Positions 17,128 through 26,080 of a stretch of DNA of 64,000 nt are shown in pieces (the first letter of the stretch is position 1; each line of letters starts with the position of its first letter). The DNA is from Corynebacterium sp. (GTDB lineage Bacteria > Actinomycetota > Actinomycetes > Mycobacteriales > Mycobacteriaceae), in contig NZ_JAUNLP010000005.1 in NCBI RefSeq assembly GCF_030532195.1, positions 62,001 through 126,000 on the forward strand. Reading direction: 5' to 3'. Both the position numbers and the translations under genes were made by a program. Below the pieces are notes generated by a model. It was not told the DNA's origin. It ran no database searches and worked only from the letters and a program-made list of their open reading frames with translations.

Positions 17128-17240
17128 CGGGCGAGCGCAAACACGCTTTAAAAGTGCTTTAAAATACCCTAAAAACCGTGTCCCACCTGGGGATTTGGTG
17201 GTGTATTAGCAAGGGGTGTTATAGTTCTATTCGTTCCCAC

Positions 17241-17324
17241 GGGCGAGTGGCGGAATGGCAGACGCGCTGGCTTCAGGTGCCAGTGTCCTTTACGGACGTG
17301 GGGGTTCAAGTCCCCCTTCGCCCA
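17241..17324 (+). tRNA. tRNA-Leu (anticodon CAG)
   Basis: An 84-nt class II tRNA. The acceptor GGGCGAG pairs with TTCGCCC (one G-T pair), the discriminator is A, the anticodon CAG at 17274-17276 sits in the stem CTGGC/GCCAG, a long variable arm GTGTCCTTTACGGACGT follows, and the T-arm is GGGGGTTCAAGTCCCCC. CCA is not encoded. TATAGT at 17220 could be its -10. Confidence 0.96.
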
Positions 17325-17329
17325 CAGCG

Positions 17330-17368
17330 AAAATCCTCGGAAGTGTAAAAGCTTCCGAGGATTTTTTA
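17330..17368 (+). terminator. terminator after tRNA-Leu
   Basis: AAATCCTCGGAAG pairs with CTTCCGAGGATTT and is followed by further T. Confidence 0.9.
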
Positions 17369-17457
17369 TTTCTAGTGGCCTTTTCCTTCAATGCTGGATT
17401 GAGGCTAAGCGTTACGGGAGGGGAGGGGCGCTTTACGACGGCGCCCTTGCGCCTTCC

Positions 17458-17577
17458 ACCTATGGTTCAAATGTGACCTATGGCTTCAAAATGAACATAT
17501 GGCTCTGTATACGCGACCAAACGTTATAAGCGAGCCATAGGTTATTTTCGGGCCATATGTGTGCGCTGCACATAGGT
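17458..17577. repeat. iteron-like ACCTATGG array with dyad symmetry
   Basis: In the gap 17325-17634 (no gene), ACCTATGG occurs at 17458 and 17476 and as ACATATGG at 17495. The inverse forms CCATAGGT, CCATATGT and ACATAGGT occur at 17535, 17553 and 17570. Spacing is 17-19 bp in both arms. The function is unknown. A hairpin GGTGCCC/GGGCACC at about 17582-17601 follows and may end the ATPase gene. Confidence 0.6.
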
Positions 17578-17634
17578 CAAAGGTGCCCGCCAGTGGGCAC
17601 CTTTGACTACTCAACTCGATTAAACCCGACTCAA

Positions 17635-19437
17635 CTAAGCCCGCAGCAGGCGCATTGCGTTGACAATCACGAGAAGCACCGAGGCCTCGTGAACCAGCAT
17701 GCCGATTGCCATGGTGACATCACCAGCGAAGATGCCCGCCATCAGTGCGACCACCGTCAGCAGCGAGACCACAATGTTCTGGCGCATGATGCGCACGGTC
17801 TTCTTTGCCAGGCGAATGGCCTGGGGCAGTGCGAGCATGTCATCACGCATCAGCGCAATATCAGCCGTTTCAATGGCCACGCTCGTACCGGCCGCGCCCA
17901 TGGCGATACCAGTATTGGCCGTTGCCAGTGCCGGGGCATCGTTGACACCATCGCCAACCATGCCGACCGTGTAGCCATCTTCCTGCAGTTTTTCAATCAC
18001 TGCCTGCTTATCCTCCGGCAGTAGGCCGGCGTGGACCTCATCAATGCCGACTTCGCGGGCGACAGCTTCGGCGACTCGCTGTGCGTCACCAGTGAGCATG
18101 ACAACCTTCTTCACACCAGCGGCGTGGAGCTCGTCAACCATCTCCTTGGCATCTTCACGGATGGAGTCCGCCACCGAGATGACACCGACTCCACGGCCAT
18201 CGACTGTGACAAACATGGCCGTGCGGCCGAGCTGCTCTTGTTCCGCTGCGATGTCGAGCAAGTGATCGTCGTTAAGCAATGAGCGATTGCCCACGGCGAC
18301 ACGCTTGCCTTCGACAGTGCCGACGATGCCGCGGCCGGTGATCGGTTCGACATCGGTGGCGGGTGTGCCATCGGCGAACTCAACGATGGGGCCGGCTAGC
18401 GGGTGCTCGGAGTAGGTCTCGATCGCCGCGGCGAGACGCAGCACTTCGTCCTTGGGGGTGCCGGGGACGGTGGCGGGGACGAGGACATCGACAAGCTGTG
18501 GGGTGCCGGAGGTCAGCGTGCCGGTTTTATCCAGTGCCACGGCATCGATGCGCGCGGCGGTCTCCAGGTATTCGCCGCCCTTAATCAGCAGGCCGGAGCG
18601 GGCGCCGCGGCCGATACCGGCGACGATCGCCACCGGAATCGAGATCACCAGTGCGCCCGGGCAGCCGACGACAAGCAGCGTCAGTGCCAGCGTGACATCA
18701 CGTGTAATCAGGCCAGTGACCAGCGCCAACACGATAATTGCCGGCGTGTACCAGGTACTGAAACGCTCGAGGAACGTCTGCGTCTTGGCCTTGGCATCTT
18801 GAGCATCTTCGACACGGCGAATAATTCGCGCAAGAGTCGTGTCGGAGCCAATGCCCGTTGCTTCTACATGAATCGCGCCCGAGGTCGACACCGTACCGGC
18901 GTAGACCTGGTCACCCTCGCCCTTTTCCGCCGGGATGGATTCACCGGTGATGGACGCTTCGTTGATGGTCGCCACGCCTGTCCGCACGACGCCGTCAACG
19001 GGCACCGTCGCGCCGGGCTTGACGACGACAATTTCTTCCGGCTGTACCTGTCCCGGATCCACTTCGATCTGTTGGCCGTCGCGGATAACGGTGGCGGTCT
19101 CGGGGGCGACCTCAATCAGCTCGGACAGAGCGGCACGAGTTTTGTTCATCGTGCGGGTTTCCAGCGCGTGACCAAGGGCGAACAGGAAGGTCACTGCCGC
19201 GGCCTCCCAGTAGTTTCCTACGAAGATTGCACCGATGGCGGCGATAGAAACCAGCAGGTCAATGGAAATATTTTTGACCTTCAGAGCACGAATCGCGCTG
19301 ATGAGGATTGGCAGACCGGCGATGATTGCGGCAACAATCATCAACCCGTCGGAGTACATTGCACTTGCGTTAGTGGCGTGTTCAAGCACGAGCGCTAGTG
19401 CAATAGCGACGCCCGAGACTGCCACACGTTTGAACAT
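17635..19437 (-). CDS. heavy-metal P1B-type ATPase, variant CPG motif
   Basis: A 600-aa metal-exporting ATPase. It has an actuator loop (TGESIPAEKGE), a phosphorylation motif DKTGTLTSG, SEHPLAGP in the nucleotide domain and GDGVNDAPAL. The membrane motif is GCPGALVIS rather than CPC. The last helix has HEASVLLVIVNAMRLL, close to the HEGST-type signature of the P1B-4 (Co/Zn/Cd/Fe) group. There is no N-terminal HMA domain and the membrane part is short (about six helices), also P1B-4-like. A separate HMA protein lies just upstream and a Crp-type regulator is divergent. Zinc, cadmium or cobalt seem likelier than copper, but the substrate is not proven. Confidence 0.88.
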   Translation of the reverse strand: MFKRVAVSGVAIALALVLEHATNASAMYSDGLMIVAAIIAGLPILISAIRALKVKNISIDLLVSIAAIGAIFVGNYWEAAAVTFLFALGHALETRTMNKTRAALSELIEVAPETATVIRDGQQIEVDPGQVQPEEIVVVKPGATVPVDGVVRTGVATINEASITGESIPAEKGEGDQVYAGTVSTSGAIHVEATGIGSDTTLARIIRRVEDAQDAKAKTQTFLERFSTWYTPAIIVLALVTGLITRDVTLALTLLVVGCPGALVISIPVAIVAGIGRGARSGLLIKGGEYLETAARIDAVALDKTGTLTSGTPQLVDVLVPATVPGTPKDEVLRLAAAIETYSEHPLAGPIVEFADGTPATDVEPITGRGIVGTVEGKRVAVGNRSLLNDDHLLDIAAEQEQLGRTAMFVTVDGRGVGVISVADSIREDAKEMVDELHAAGVKKVVMLTGDAQRVAEAVAREVGIDEVHAGLLPEDKQAVIEKLQEDGYTVGMVGDGVNDAPALATANTGIAMGAAGTSVAIETADIALMRDDMLALPQAIRLAKKTVRIMRQNIVVSLLTVVALMAGIFAGDVTMAIGMLVHEASVLLVIVNAMRLLRA

Positions 19438-19494
19438 TCAATTTCCTTGTCAGATAGTCAGTCGGTTTAGAGATGACAGACAGCTAGAAGGCAG

Positions 19495-19713
19495 CTAGAA
19501 GGCGGAGTAGGTGGCCTTGTAACCGGCCTTGCCAATTTCAGCGATGATGTCGTCGCGGCTTACCGAGTCCGCATGGTCAACCTCAATACGGCTGGAGGCG
19601 AACTTCACCTCGACGCCTTCGACACCGCTCATGGCACCAACCTGGTTTTCGATCTTCTTAACGCAGGATGGGCAGCTGAAGCCTTCGGCGCGGAAAGTGG
19701 AGTGGGTGGTCAT
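19495..19713 (-). CDS. HMA-domain metallochaperone (CopZ-like)
   Basis: A 72-aa soluble heavy-metal-associated domain with the CxxC metal site GFSCPSCVKKIENQV near the N-terminus and a beta-alpha-beta pattern ending AEIGKAGYKATYSAF. ATG 19713 has GGAAGGAAATACC just upstream, so I reject the longer frame to 19812. It lies 57 bp upstream of the ATPase gene that lacks its own HMA domain, so it probably delivers or senses the metal for that pump. Confidence 0.9.
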   Translation of the reverse strand: MTTHSTFRAEGFSCPSCVKKIENQVGAMSGVEGVEVKFASSRIEVDHADSVSRDDIIAEIGKAGYKATYSAF

Positions 19714-19799
19714 GGTATTTCCTTCCTGTGAGCTGGGCTTTGTCCGTGTGACTTTGCCTCTGTGACTCTTAAGGTATGAAGGATTTGAAAGAAGTAACA

Positions 19800-19811
19800 T
19801 GACGGCCGTCA
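19800..19811. promoter_or_regulatory. 12-bp palindrome between divergent genes
   Basis: TGACGGCCGTCA is a perfect dyad in the 121-bp gap between the HMA/ATPase genes and the Crp/Fnr regulator gene. It is a candidate operator for that regulator, but it does not match the classical CRP (TGTGA) or FNR (TTGAT) half-sites. Confidence 0.35.
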
Positions 19812-19834
19812 ATTAACAGAAATAAAGTTGAAAT

Positions 19835-20557
19835 ATGTCGAAAAGAACTCCGCTGCGCATCGTCGAATTGCCGCATCGATGCCCGCGACCAGTGCGAATG
19901 GCGGCGCTATCGCATGCTTCGTACTTCACCGGGCTCGGTGAGGATGTACTCGATGACGTCGATAAGCAGATGCGGACAGTGAGTTTTTCGGCCGGTGAGC
20001 GCATCTATACCGCCGGTGAGCCTGCCGATGCGCTCTATGTTGTGGCGGTGGGGCGCGTGAAGTTGACGCGCAGTGGTGCCGATGGGTCGGAGTGGATTAG
20101 CGACATCGTGGTCTCGGGTGAGCTGTTCGGCGCGCTGGGGTCGCTCGGCGAGCCGTATCACCTGGAATCGGCGGAAGCGCTGGTGGATACGTGCCTGCTC
20201 ACGATTGGTCCCGACGAATTCCGTTCGGTGCTTATGACGTATCCGCCCATTGCCCTGCGCGTGCTTGACGACGTTGCCGCGCGCCTAGCCCATGCGAATT
20301 CAAAGTCGGTGGAGCCTGTACCTCAGCGCGTTGCTCGAGCGCTGCTCCATCTTGCGAAGAAAGTGGGCCGCCGTGAAGGACCCCGCCTCGTGCTGGATGT
20401 GCCGCTGACCAGGGCGGATATTGCTGGTCTTGCGGATTCCACGCCGGAGTCGGTCTCGCGGGTGATGAGTAAGTGGAAACGCCAGGGCATCATCGATTCG
20501 GGCCGACGGTGGACGGCCATTATTGATGAGGATGCCCTGGCGGATTTGGCGATGTAG
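19835..20557 (+). CDS. Crp/Fnr-family transcriptional regulator
   Basis: A 240-aa regulator. An N-terminal cyclic-nucleotide-binding-like beta-roll lies at about 28-145 (FSAGERIYTAGEPADALYVV, VKLTRSGADG). A long dimer helix and a C-terminal winged helix follow (LTRADIAGLADSTPESVSRVMSKWKRQGII). The cAMP phosphate-binding Arg/Ser signature is not evident and there is no Cys cluster for an Fe-S centre. Its divergent position to the HMA protein and metal ATPase suggests it controls them. The ligand is unknown. Confidence 0.88.
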   Translation: MSKRTPLRIVELPHRCPRPVRMAALSHASYFTGLGEDVLDDVDKQMRTVSFSAGERIYTAGEPADALYVVAVGRVKLTRSGADGSEWISDIVVSGELFGALGSLGEPYHLESAEALVDTCLLTIGPDEFRSVLMTYPPIALRVLDDVAARLAHANSKSVEPVPQRVARALLHLAKKVGRREGPRLVLDVPLTRADIAGLADSTPESVSRVMSKWKRQGIIDSGRRWTAIIDEDALADLAM

Positions 20558-20579
20558 GCGGCCTTGGTGTGAGTCCGAC

Positions 20580-20996
20580 CTAGCGCCAGAACTTGGTCAT
20601 GCCGCGCTTGTCCTCGATGTTGAACTCAATCATTTTGGCCAGCAGATCCAGTGGCATGGACTCGGCCTTGCCATCCTTTGGCCAGGGGAAGCGGACCATC
20701 ATCTTGCCGTAGGAGAGGCCGCAGTCATCGAACTCGTCGGAGAATTTCACAATGCCGTCACGCTCTGGGGCGATTGCCATGTGCTTCTTGGCGTAGGAAA
20801 AACCGATGATGAACGTGCCATCAAGGGTGAACATCGGCTGATTCCATGCAATGCGAACGCCCAGTTCAGGGTACTTTTCATGGACCCATTCGAGCACCTC
20901 GAGAGCAACTGCGCGCTGCGTGTCATCATCCACGCGCGAGAGGTGGTCGGCGAAGAATTCGGCAATGGTTTCATCGGTCATATGTTGGACAGCCAT
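20580..20996 (-). CDS. DUF1801 domain protein
   Basis: A 138-aa small soluble protein of the DUF1801 (YdhG-like) family, recognised by WVHEKYPELGVRIAWNQPMFTLDGTFIIGFSYAKKHMAIAP and the C-terminal MPLDLLAKMIEFNIEDK. Bacillus members are described as iron chaperones, but most have no known role. It stands alone between two plus-strand genes. An alternative ATG five residues downstream (MTDETIAEF) is equally possible. Confidence 0.82.
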   Translation of the reverse strand: MAVQHMTDETIAEFFADHLSRVDDDTQRAVALEVLEWVHEKYPELGVRIAWNQPMFTLDGTFIIGFSYAKKHMAIAPERDGIVKFSDEFDDCGLSYGKMMVRFPWPKDGKAESMPLDLLAKMIEFNIEDKRGMTKFWR

Positions 20997-21036
20997 GGTC
21001 TGGATTTTACTGAATCGTCAACTAAAATGACTGCGA

Positions 21037-22419
21037 GTGGCTACAGATTTAACTACTCAATTTGATCCTAAAAAGGCGTGGCCAGCGCTGTGGACCGTGT
21101 TGCTCGGCTTCTTCATGATTCTGGTCGACGCGACAATTGTCACCGTTGGCATCAACACCATCCAGCGGGATCTGGGTGGCGAGCTCAACTCCGTGATGTG
21201 GGTGACCAGCGGTTATCTGCTGGCATACGCGGTGCCACTGCTTGTCACGGGCAGGCTTGGTGATCTGTGGGGTGTGAAGAACACCTACGTGGCAGGCCTC
21301 ATTATCTTCGTGCTGGCCTCGCTCGCGTGTGGGTTGGCGCCGTCGTTAAGCATGCTGATTGTGGCGCGCGTTGTCCAAGGCTTAGGTGCGGCGCTTTTGA
21401 CCCCGCAGACGATGGCGCTGGTAACGCGCATGTTCCCGCCGGAGCATCGTGGCGCGGCGATGGGGCTGTGGGGTGCTGCGGCTGGTATTGCCTCGCTGAC
21501 GGGTCCGCTGGCCGGCGGCATTTTGATTCAGCTGCTCAGCTGGCGCTGGATTTTCCTCATCAACGTGCCGGTCGGTGTCATCGGTCTGGTGTTTGCATTC
21601 CGTTACCTGCCACACTTTGATACGCACCGCCACAAGATTGATTACCTCGGCGTGGTGCTCAGTGCGATTGGTATGTTCTTGCTGGTCTTCGGCATTCAGG
21701 AAGGTGAGAGCGCCGGTTGGGCAGGCTGGATTTGGGGTCTGATTGTTGCTGGTGTGGTCGTACTTGGCCTGTTTACGGCCTGGGAGGCGAAGACCACCTC
21801 TGAGCCACTCATGCCGCTGTTCCTGTTTAAGGATCGCAACTTCACCGTCTCCTCGCTGGCCATCGCCGTGATGGGTGCGCTGGTGGTCGCAGTTGGCTTC
21901 CCGATCATTCTGTTTGCGCAAAACGCCCGTGACCTCTCCACCATTCAGGCGTCCTTGCTGCTGGTACCGCAGGCGCTAATCTCCGGTGTCATGGCGCCGT
22001 GGACGGGCAAGATGCTGGACAAGCTGAAGTTCCGTGAGTTCGCACTGATCGGTTTTGGCTCCTCGCTGGTGGGCATGCTTGGTTTTCACTACCTCATCCA
22101 CGAGGACCTCTCCGTGCTGTGGCTGCTGCTGCCGGGTGCCGCATTCGGTGTGGCCAACGCTTTCATTTGGGGCACGCTGTCGACTGCCGCTACTCGCAAT
22201 ATTGATCCGGCGCTCGCCGGTGCTGCCTCCGGTGTGTACAACACCATCCGCCAGATTGGCAGTGTGTTGGGCAGCGCGCTGATCGCCACCGTGATGGCTG
22301 CAGCACTCAGCAGTAACCGTGGTGACTTCACATCCGCCATGAGCGCTGCGATGTGGTTGCCGGTGGCATTGTCCGCGGCAGGCGTCGTGGCATCGCTGGG
22401 GCTTAAGAATCCGAAGTAA
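21037..22419 (+). CDS. MFS drug exporter, DHA2 (EmrB/QacA) type
   Basis: A 460-aa membrane protein with about 14 hydrophobic helices. It has the DHA2 motifs LVDATIVTVGINTIQRDLG in helix 1, GRLGDLWG in loop 2-3 (motif A), ARVVQGLGAALLTPQTMAL and LTGPLAGGILIQLLSWRWIF (motif C region). It probably exports drugs or toxic compounds by proton antiport. The substrate is unknown and no adjacent regulator gene is seen. It starts at GTG and its 3' end overlaps the convergent ATPase gene by 17 bp. Confidence 0.9.
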   Translation: MATDLTTQFDPKKAWPALWTVLLGFFMILVDATIVTVGINTIQRDLGGELNSVMWVTSGYLLAYAVPLLVTGRLGDLWGVKNTYVAGLIIFVLASLACGLAPSLSMLIVARVVQGLGAALLTPQTMALVTRMFPPEHRGAAMGLWGAAAGIASLTGPLAGGILIQLLSWRWIFLINVPVGVIGLVFAFRYLPHFDTHRHKIDYLGVVLSAIGMFLLVFGIQEGESAGWAGWIWGLIVAGVVVLGLFTAWEAKTTSEPLMPLFLFKDRNFTVSSLAIAVMGALVVAVGFPIILFAQNARDLSTIQASLLLVPQALISGVMAPWTGKMLDKLKFREFALIGFGSSLVGMLGFHYLIHEDLSVLWLLLPGAAFGVANAFIWGTLSTAATRNIDPALAGAASGVYNTIRQIGSVLGSALIATVMAAALSSNRGDFTSAMSAAMWLPVALSAAGVVASLGLKNPK

Positions 22420-23095
22420 AACGCTCCACCATGTAGTCGGCGATTCCGACTGGGTCGGCCAGGAATTCCCTGGTCGCCTGTACCGCGAGGGTGTCATCGA
22501 AGTGTGTGGTGTCGGCGTCGTCAAGCGAGACAATCGTGGCCTCGGGCAGGGCGAGCAAGATGGGGGAGTGCGTCGCGATGATGATCTGCGCGCCGCCTTC
22601 TGCGAGCGCGCCCAGGCGCCCGAGGAGTTCGAGCTGACGCAGTGCCGACAGCCCGGCTTCGGGTTCGTCGAGGAAGATCAGCGAGTCGGGGCCGAAGCGG
22701 CGTTTGGCCAGCGTCATGATGGATTGACCGTGGCTCATTTTCGTCAGATCCGCCAGTTGCTCGCCGCCGGGGAGACCGCCCATCGAGGCGTAGAAACGCG
22801 CGAGGTTTAAGTGCGCGTCGCCGCGGAAGAAGAACGTGTCCGGGGGATTGCGCTTGGTCAGCGCCAGCGGAATCGGGGAGGTGCGCTCCTGCGTTTTAAA
22901 CCGCGAGCCACCGTCCGTGTCGACACCCATCGCCGACGCCAACGCCTCTAAAATCGTTGACTTTCCCTTACCGTTTTCGCCGTTCAGGATAGTAATTGGC
23001 GTGGTGAACTCCATGGGGAAGGGAAGTTTGAGCTTGACGACGTATGCCGGGAGCTCGGCATCGTCGTGAATACGGGCTTGGCGGAGGTAAATCAT
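22403..23095 (-). CDS. AAA family ATPase (ABC-type fold, RecF/SMC-like)
   Basis: A 230-aa protein with Walker A GENGKGKST, an ABC-like signature region (LTKMSHGQSIM), Walker B LIFLDEPEAGLS and the switch His in IIATHSPILLA. It belongs to the small predicted ATP-binding proteins whose role is mostly unknown. No membrane partner lies nearby. It starts 6 bp after the stop of the App1-type gene, so they form a two-gene unit. Confidence 0.85.
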   Translation of the reverse strand: MIYLRQARIHDDAELPAYVVKLKLPFPMEFTTPITILNGENGKGKSTILEALASAMGVDTDGGSRFKTQERTSPIPLALTKRNPPDTFFFRGDAHLNLARFYASMGGLPGGEQLADLTKMSHGQSIMTLAKRRFGPDSLIFLDEPEAGLSALRQLELLGRLGALAEGGAQIIIATHSPILLALPEATIVSLDDADTTHFDDTLAVQATREFLADPVGIADYMVERFTSDS

Positions 23096-23101
23096 GGCAG
23101 G

Positions 23102-24136
23102 TTACGGTAGCTGGTCGATGTTTTTCAGCAGCTCAAAGCCGTCGGCGCCTTCAATGAGGGGGACGTGTTTGGTCTCCAGTTTTTCAATCGGCACTGCGGT
23201 GCCGTGAGAGAGCACGTGCTCGCTGGGCGTGAGGTTGCGAATGGCAATGGCCGCGACCTTGTCCGGGTGCTCCGCGGCGGCCTCACCGTAGATGAGCGGA
23301 TCGTGCTGGCCATCATCGCCGACAAGAATCCACTTGATTTCTGGGAAATCAATAAATAGGTTCCTGAGCTGCACTTTCTTATGCTCCTGACCGGAGCGGA
23401 ACAGGTCGGTAGGAGTTGGGCCCCAGTCAGTCAGCAGTAGTGGACCCTTGGGCAGGTTGTTGCGGTGCAAGAATCTCTTCAGCGTGCCGAACGTGTTCCA
23501 CGCGCCGGTGGACAGGTAGATAACTGGAGGTTCGGCCGATTGACCTGACAGCTGCGCTTGGTTCGGTTTGGTGGCGTAACGACGGCGCAGTGCAGCGTAA
23601 AACTCGCTGAATCCAGCGACGGCCGTGCGCTTATCCGTCTCCTTGAACCAGGAGTTGTATGCGGCGATGAGGGCGCGCGGCAGCATGGTGACAATCACCG
23701 TGTCATCGATATCGGAGACGATGCCGTATTTGGTCTCTGAGTCGAGGATGAGAACTTCCGCAGTGGTGCTGGTGTTGGCGGTGTCGGTGCTGGAAATTGT
23801 GACCTCATGCCACCCGGGAGCGAGACCGTGGTCGCTGATGAGCACCTCAATGTAGCCGTTGCTATCCGTGGTGGCTTCAACCGAGCGATTGCCCGCCGTA
23901 ATGGTGACCGGAAAATCGGCAACTTCGACGGTGAAAAACTGCCAGAAGCCACGTTGTGAAACAATTCTTTGCTTCGGATTGTGCATGAGAACACGGCCTA
24001 AGATGCGGACGCGATCTGCATTTCCGTATCCAGTGAACCCAATGATTTTCGGTTTCCAACCTGCGCGTTTAGAACGCTTAGCGGTGAACGCATCGAACTT
24101 CGTCTCGGCTTTACGGATGACATCTGCCACGGACAT
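23102..24136 (-). CDS. App1-like phosphatase (DUF2183)
   Basis: A 344-aa protein with a beta-rich N-terminal part and a C-terminal DUF2183 haloacid-dehalogenase-like domain. The catalytic DxDxT motif is in GIVSDIDDTVIVTM, followed by PVIYLSTGAWNTF and ILVGDDGQHD. Yeast App1 is a phosphatidate phosphatase. In bacteria the substrate is not established. It is upstream of and co-directed with the ATPase gene. Confidence 0.87.
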   Translation of the reverse strand: MSVADVIRKAETKFDAFTAKRSKRAGWKPKIIGFTGYGNADRVRILGRVLMHNPKQRIVSQRGFWQFFTVEVADFPVTITAGNRSVEATTDSNGYIEVLISDHGLAPGWHEVTISSTDTANTSTTAEVLILDSETKYGIVSDIDDTVIVTMLPRALIAAYNSWFKETDKRTAVAGFSEFYAALRRRYATKPNQAQLSGQSAEPPVIYLSTGAWNTFGTLKRFLHRNNLPKGPLLLTDWGPTPTDLFRSGQEHKKVQLRNLFIDFPEIKWILVGDDGQHDPLIYGEAAAEHPDKVAAIAIRNLTPSEHVLSHGTAVPIEKLETKHVPLIEGADGFELLKNIDQLP

Positions 24137-24229
24137 GCCTTCCAGGATACGGGTTGACAGGGTGGGGGAGTCCTCGCGTAGCTTGGTCGCCCAAGAGAAA
24201 AGTCAACCCTTTAGGAGTGTTCTCTTTTT

Positions 24230-24556
24230 ATGCGTTTTTCCGGTAAGTTCATCGCATCCGCCGCTGTGGCAGCAGGCCTGATTGCTGCCCCGACCGCTGC
24301 CGCCAACGCCGCCCCAGTCAGCGCATGGGACCAGGTTGCGGCATGTGAGTCCGGCGGAAATTGGCAGACCAATACCGGTAACGGCTACTACGGCGGACTG
24401 CAGTTCTCGCAGCAGACCTGGAGCGGCCATGGCGGTGACCAGTACGCACCGACGGCTGACCAGGCCACCAAGGAGCAGCAGATTGACATCGCCGAGCGCG
24501 TGCTCGCCTCACAGGGTGCTGGCGCATGGCCGAACTGCGGCGGCCCGCTGGGGTAA
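24230..24556 (+). CDS. rpf: resuscitation-promoting factor, short form
   Basis: A 108-aa secreted muralytic protein. The signal peptide is residues 1-28 (RFSGKFIASAAVAAGLIAAP..ANA). The remainder is a single transglycosylase-like Rpf domain: WDQVAACESGGNWQTNTGNG with catalytic Glu40, YYGGLQFSQQTW and the closing C98. No LysM or G5 domain is present, so it is the minimal form. TTGACA at 24154 could be its -35, and GGGTTGAC (24151) and GTCAACCC (24202) form a distant inverted pair in its leader. Confidence 0.95.
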   Translation: MRFSGKFIASAAVAAGLIAAPTAAANAAPVSAWDQVAACESGGNWQTNTGNGYYGGLQFSQQTWSGHGGDQYAPTADQATKEQQIDIAERVLASQGAGAWPNCGGPLG

Positions 24557-24579
24557 TTGGTCGGGCGTTAAGTGCCCCA

Positions 24580-26004
24580 CTAGTACCCGCTCGACCCGCC
24601 GGCGCCGGAGAACCCGGAGCTAAATGAGCTGTTGGTCGCCGAGGATGCCGACTCCGCTGCCTCCACGTTGCTGGTATGCCAGCTGTTCAGGGCAACGAAA
24701 GTGACGAAGTTGGGGTAGGCGAAGTCATCCTCCCACAGGCGGGCGCGCTTGAGTTTCTCGCTCTCCTCCACATCGGCGAACTGACCGGTGCGCACGATGT
24801 CGAGCACAACCTGGTAGTCGTCGAGGACACGGACAAAGCGGTCCATGTAGTCGGGAGCATCAGGGTTGTGGTCCAGCCAGTTGATGCGCTCCTCCAGCTG
24901 ACGCAATCGCTCCTTTAGCTCCTTGCTGTTCACTTTGGCAGAAGCGCGGATGACATCTTTGCGCAGCGTGGCTAAATCCGCACGGCGAGTGGCGGCGTTG
25001 CCGTGTTCAATTTCGAACAGCCTGTTGATGTTGTCTTCTGCAGTGCTGGTGTGACGTATTGTTTTGGCGGCATCGGCCAGCTTCTTGTAGTTTTTGAGCA
25101 CCTCTTTGTCATTGCTCATATCAATCGAACCGATGCCACCTGCACCGGAGACCGTCTCATGCATGCCCAGGAAGTGGTCGCGCACCGCTTCCCAGTCCTT
25201 GCGCATTTCAATATCCGCAAACTCCGAGGTCAGCGAGTGGGCGCGGATATCAATCGAATCCAGCCGCTTACTCAGCTCGGCATACTCACGGGTGACCAAG
25301 TCGTAGTCCTCGCGACCTTGAGCAATTGTTCTCCGCCGCCAATTCCGCCGGGCTACGACAGCACTTCCGGCTACGCCAACACCGGCACCGGCACCAAGGC
25401 CGGCACCGATACCGGTATCGGTTTTATTCTCGGAGGCGTCGTCAAGCCGATACTGCGTAATCTCGTCGGCGTTTGTCGCCGTACGCGCACCGGCGAATAG
25501 CGCGGCGGCAATGTTGTTGTCCTGCATTCCTGGCTTCATCGCCTCAAGGACGGTGTCCAACCGCTCGTCCTTGCGCAGATTGATTTGATCAGCGACGTCT
25601 TCACCGGCGAACGCGAAGACCTCGCGCTGCTCCGGGGAGGCACCGATAATCAGGACGCCATCGGCGAAGTAGTCCTCGCCGATTTCGTTGGGGTAGTTGT
25701 CGCGGAGGAACTCCTCCACGGTGTCGTTGACGTTATCCCGGACCTCGGGAACAAGCAGGTAGTGCACGGTTTTGACCGTGTCAGGCACATGTAGGCGCGT
25801 GGCATCTTTGAGAACTCGAGCCTCATCTTTTGGGGAGAGGACGTTAGCAGGATCGTCGAGAAGCGCGTGCGGCGCGCCGACCGCGGTGACCGCAACCTCG
25901 TCGCGCGTTGGTAGCTCGACGGTGGAGTAGGCGTATGCGCCCGTGCCCAGTGCCGCCACGATGGTGAGCGCAGCGACGGTCCCAATCTGCTTCATGCTAG
26001 CCAT
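24580..26004 (-). CDS. DUF5129 / TPM-like membrane protein
   Basis: A 474-aa protein with an N-terminal membrane or signal helix (IGTVAALTIVAALGTGAYAY). A TPM-like domain at about 45-180 contains LLDDPANVLSPKDEARVL. A second helix lies near 205-225 (GIGAGLGAGAGVGVAGSAVV), then a long coiled-coil region, and the typical Ser/Gly tail SSFSSGFSGAGGSSGY. This matches actinobacterial DUF5129 proteins, whose function is unknown; TPM proteins can be phosphatase-like or assembly factors. It is convergent with rpf. Confidence 0.8.
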   Translation of the reverse strand: MASMKQIGTVAALTIVAALGTGAYAYSTVELPTRDEVAVTAVGAPHALLDDPANVLSPKDEARVLKDATRLHVPDTVKTVHYLLVPEVRDNVNDTVEEFLRDNYPNEIGEDYFADGVLIIGASPEQREVFAFAGEDVADQINLRKDERLDTVLEAMKPGMQDNNIAAALFAGARTATNADEITQYRLDDASENKTDTGIGAGLGAGAGVGVAGSAVVARRNWRRRTIAQGREDYDLVTREYAELSKRLDSIDIRAHSLTSEFADIEMRKDWEAVRDHFLGMHETVSGAGGIGSIDMSNDKEVLKNYKKLADAAKTIRHTSTAEDNINRLFEIEHGNAATRRADLATLRKDVIRASAKVNSKELKERLRQLEERINWLDHNPDAPDYMDRFVRVLDDYQVVLDIVRTGQFADVEESEKLKRARLWEDDFAYPNFVTFVALNSWHTSNVEAAESASSATNSSFSSGFSGAGGSSGY

Positions 26005-26080
26005 ACGTCACAGCCTAAGAGATAAAGTGCGTTAGCGCGATGGAGGATTGGGTGAGCAATACCAGCCAATCAGCCGCCGA

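Noticed and set aside
24137..24229. c-di-AMP (ydaO-type) riboswitch upstream of rpf
   Set aside because: Such elements precede rpf genes in other actinobacteria, but only 93 bp is available and the conserved ydaO core is not seen.
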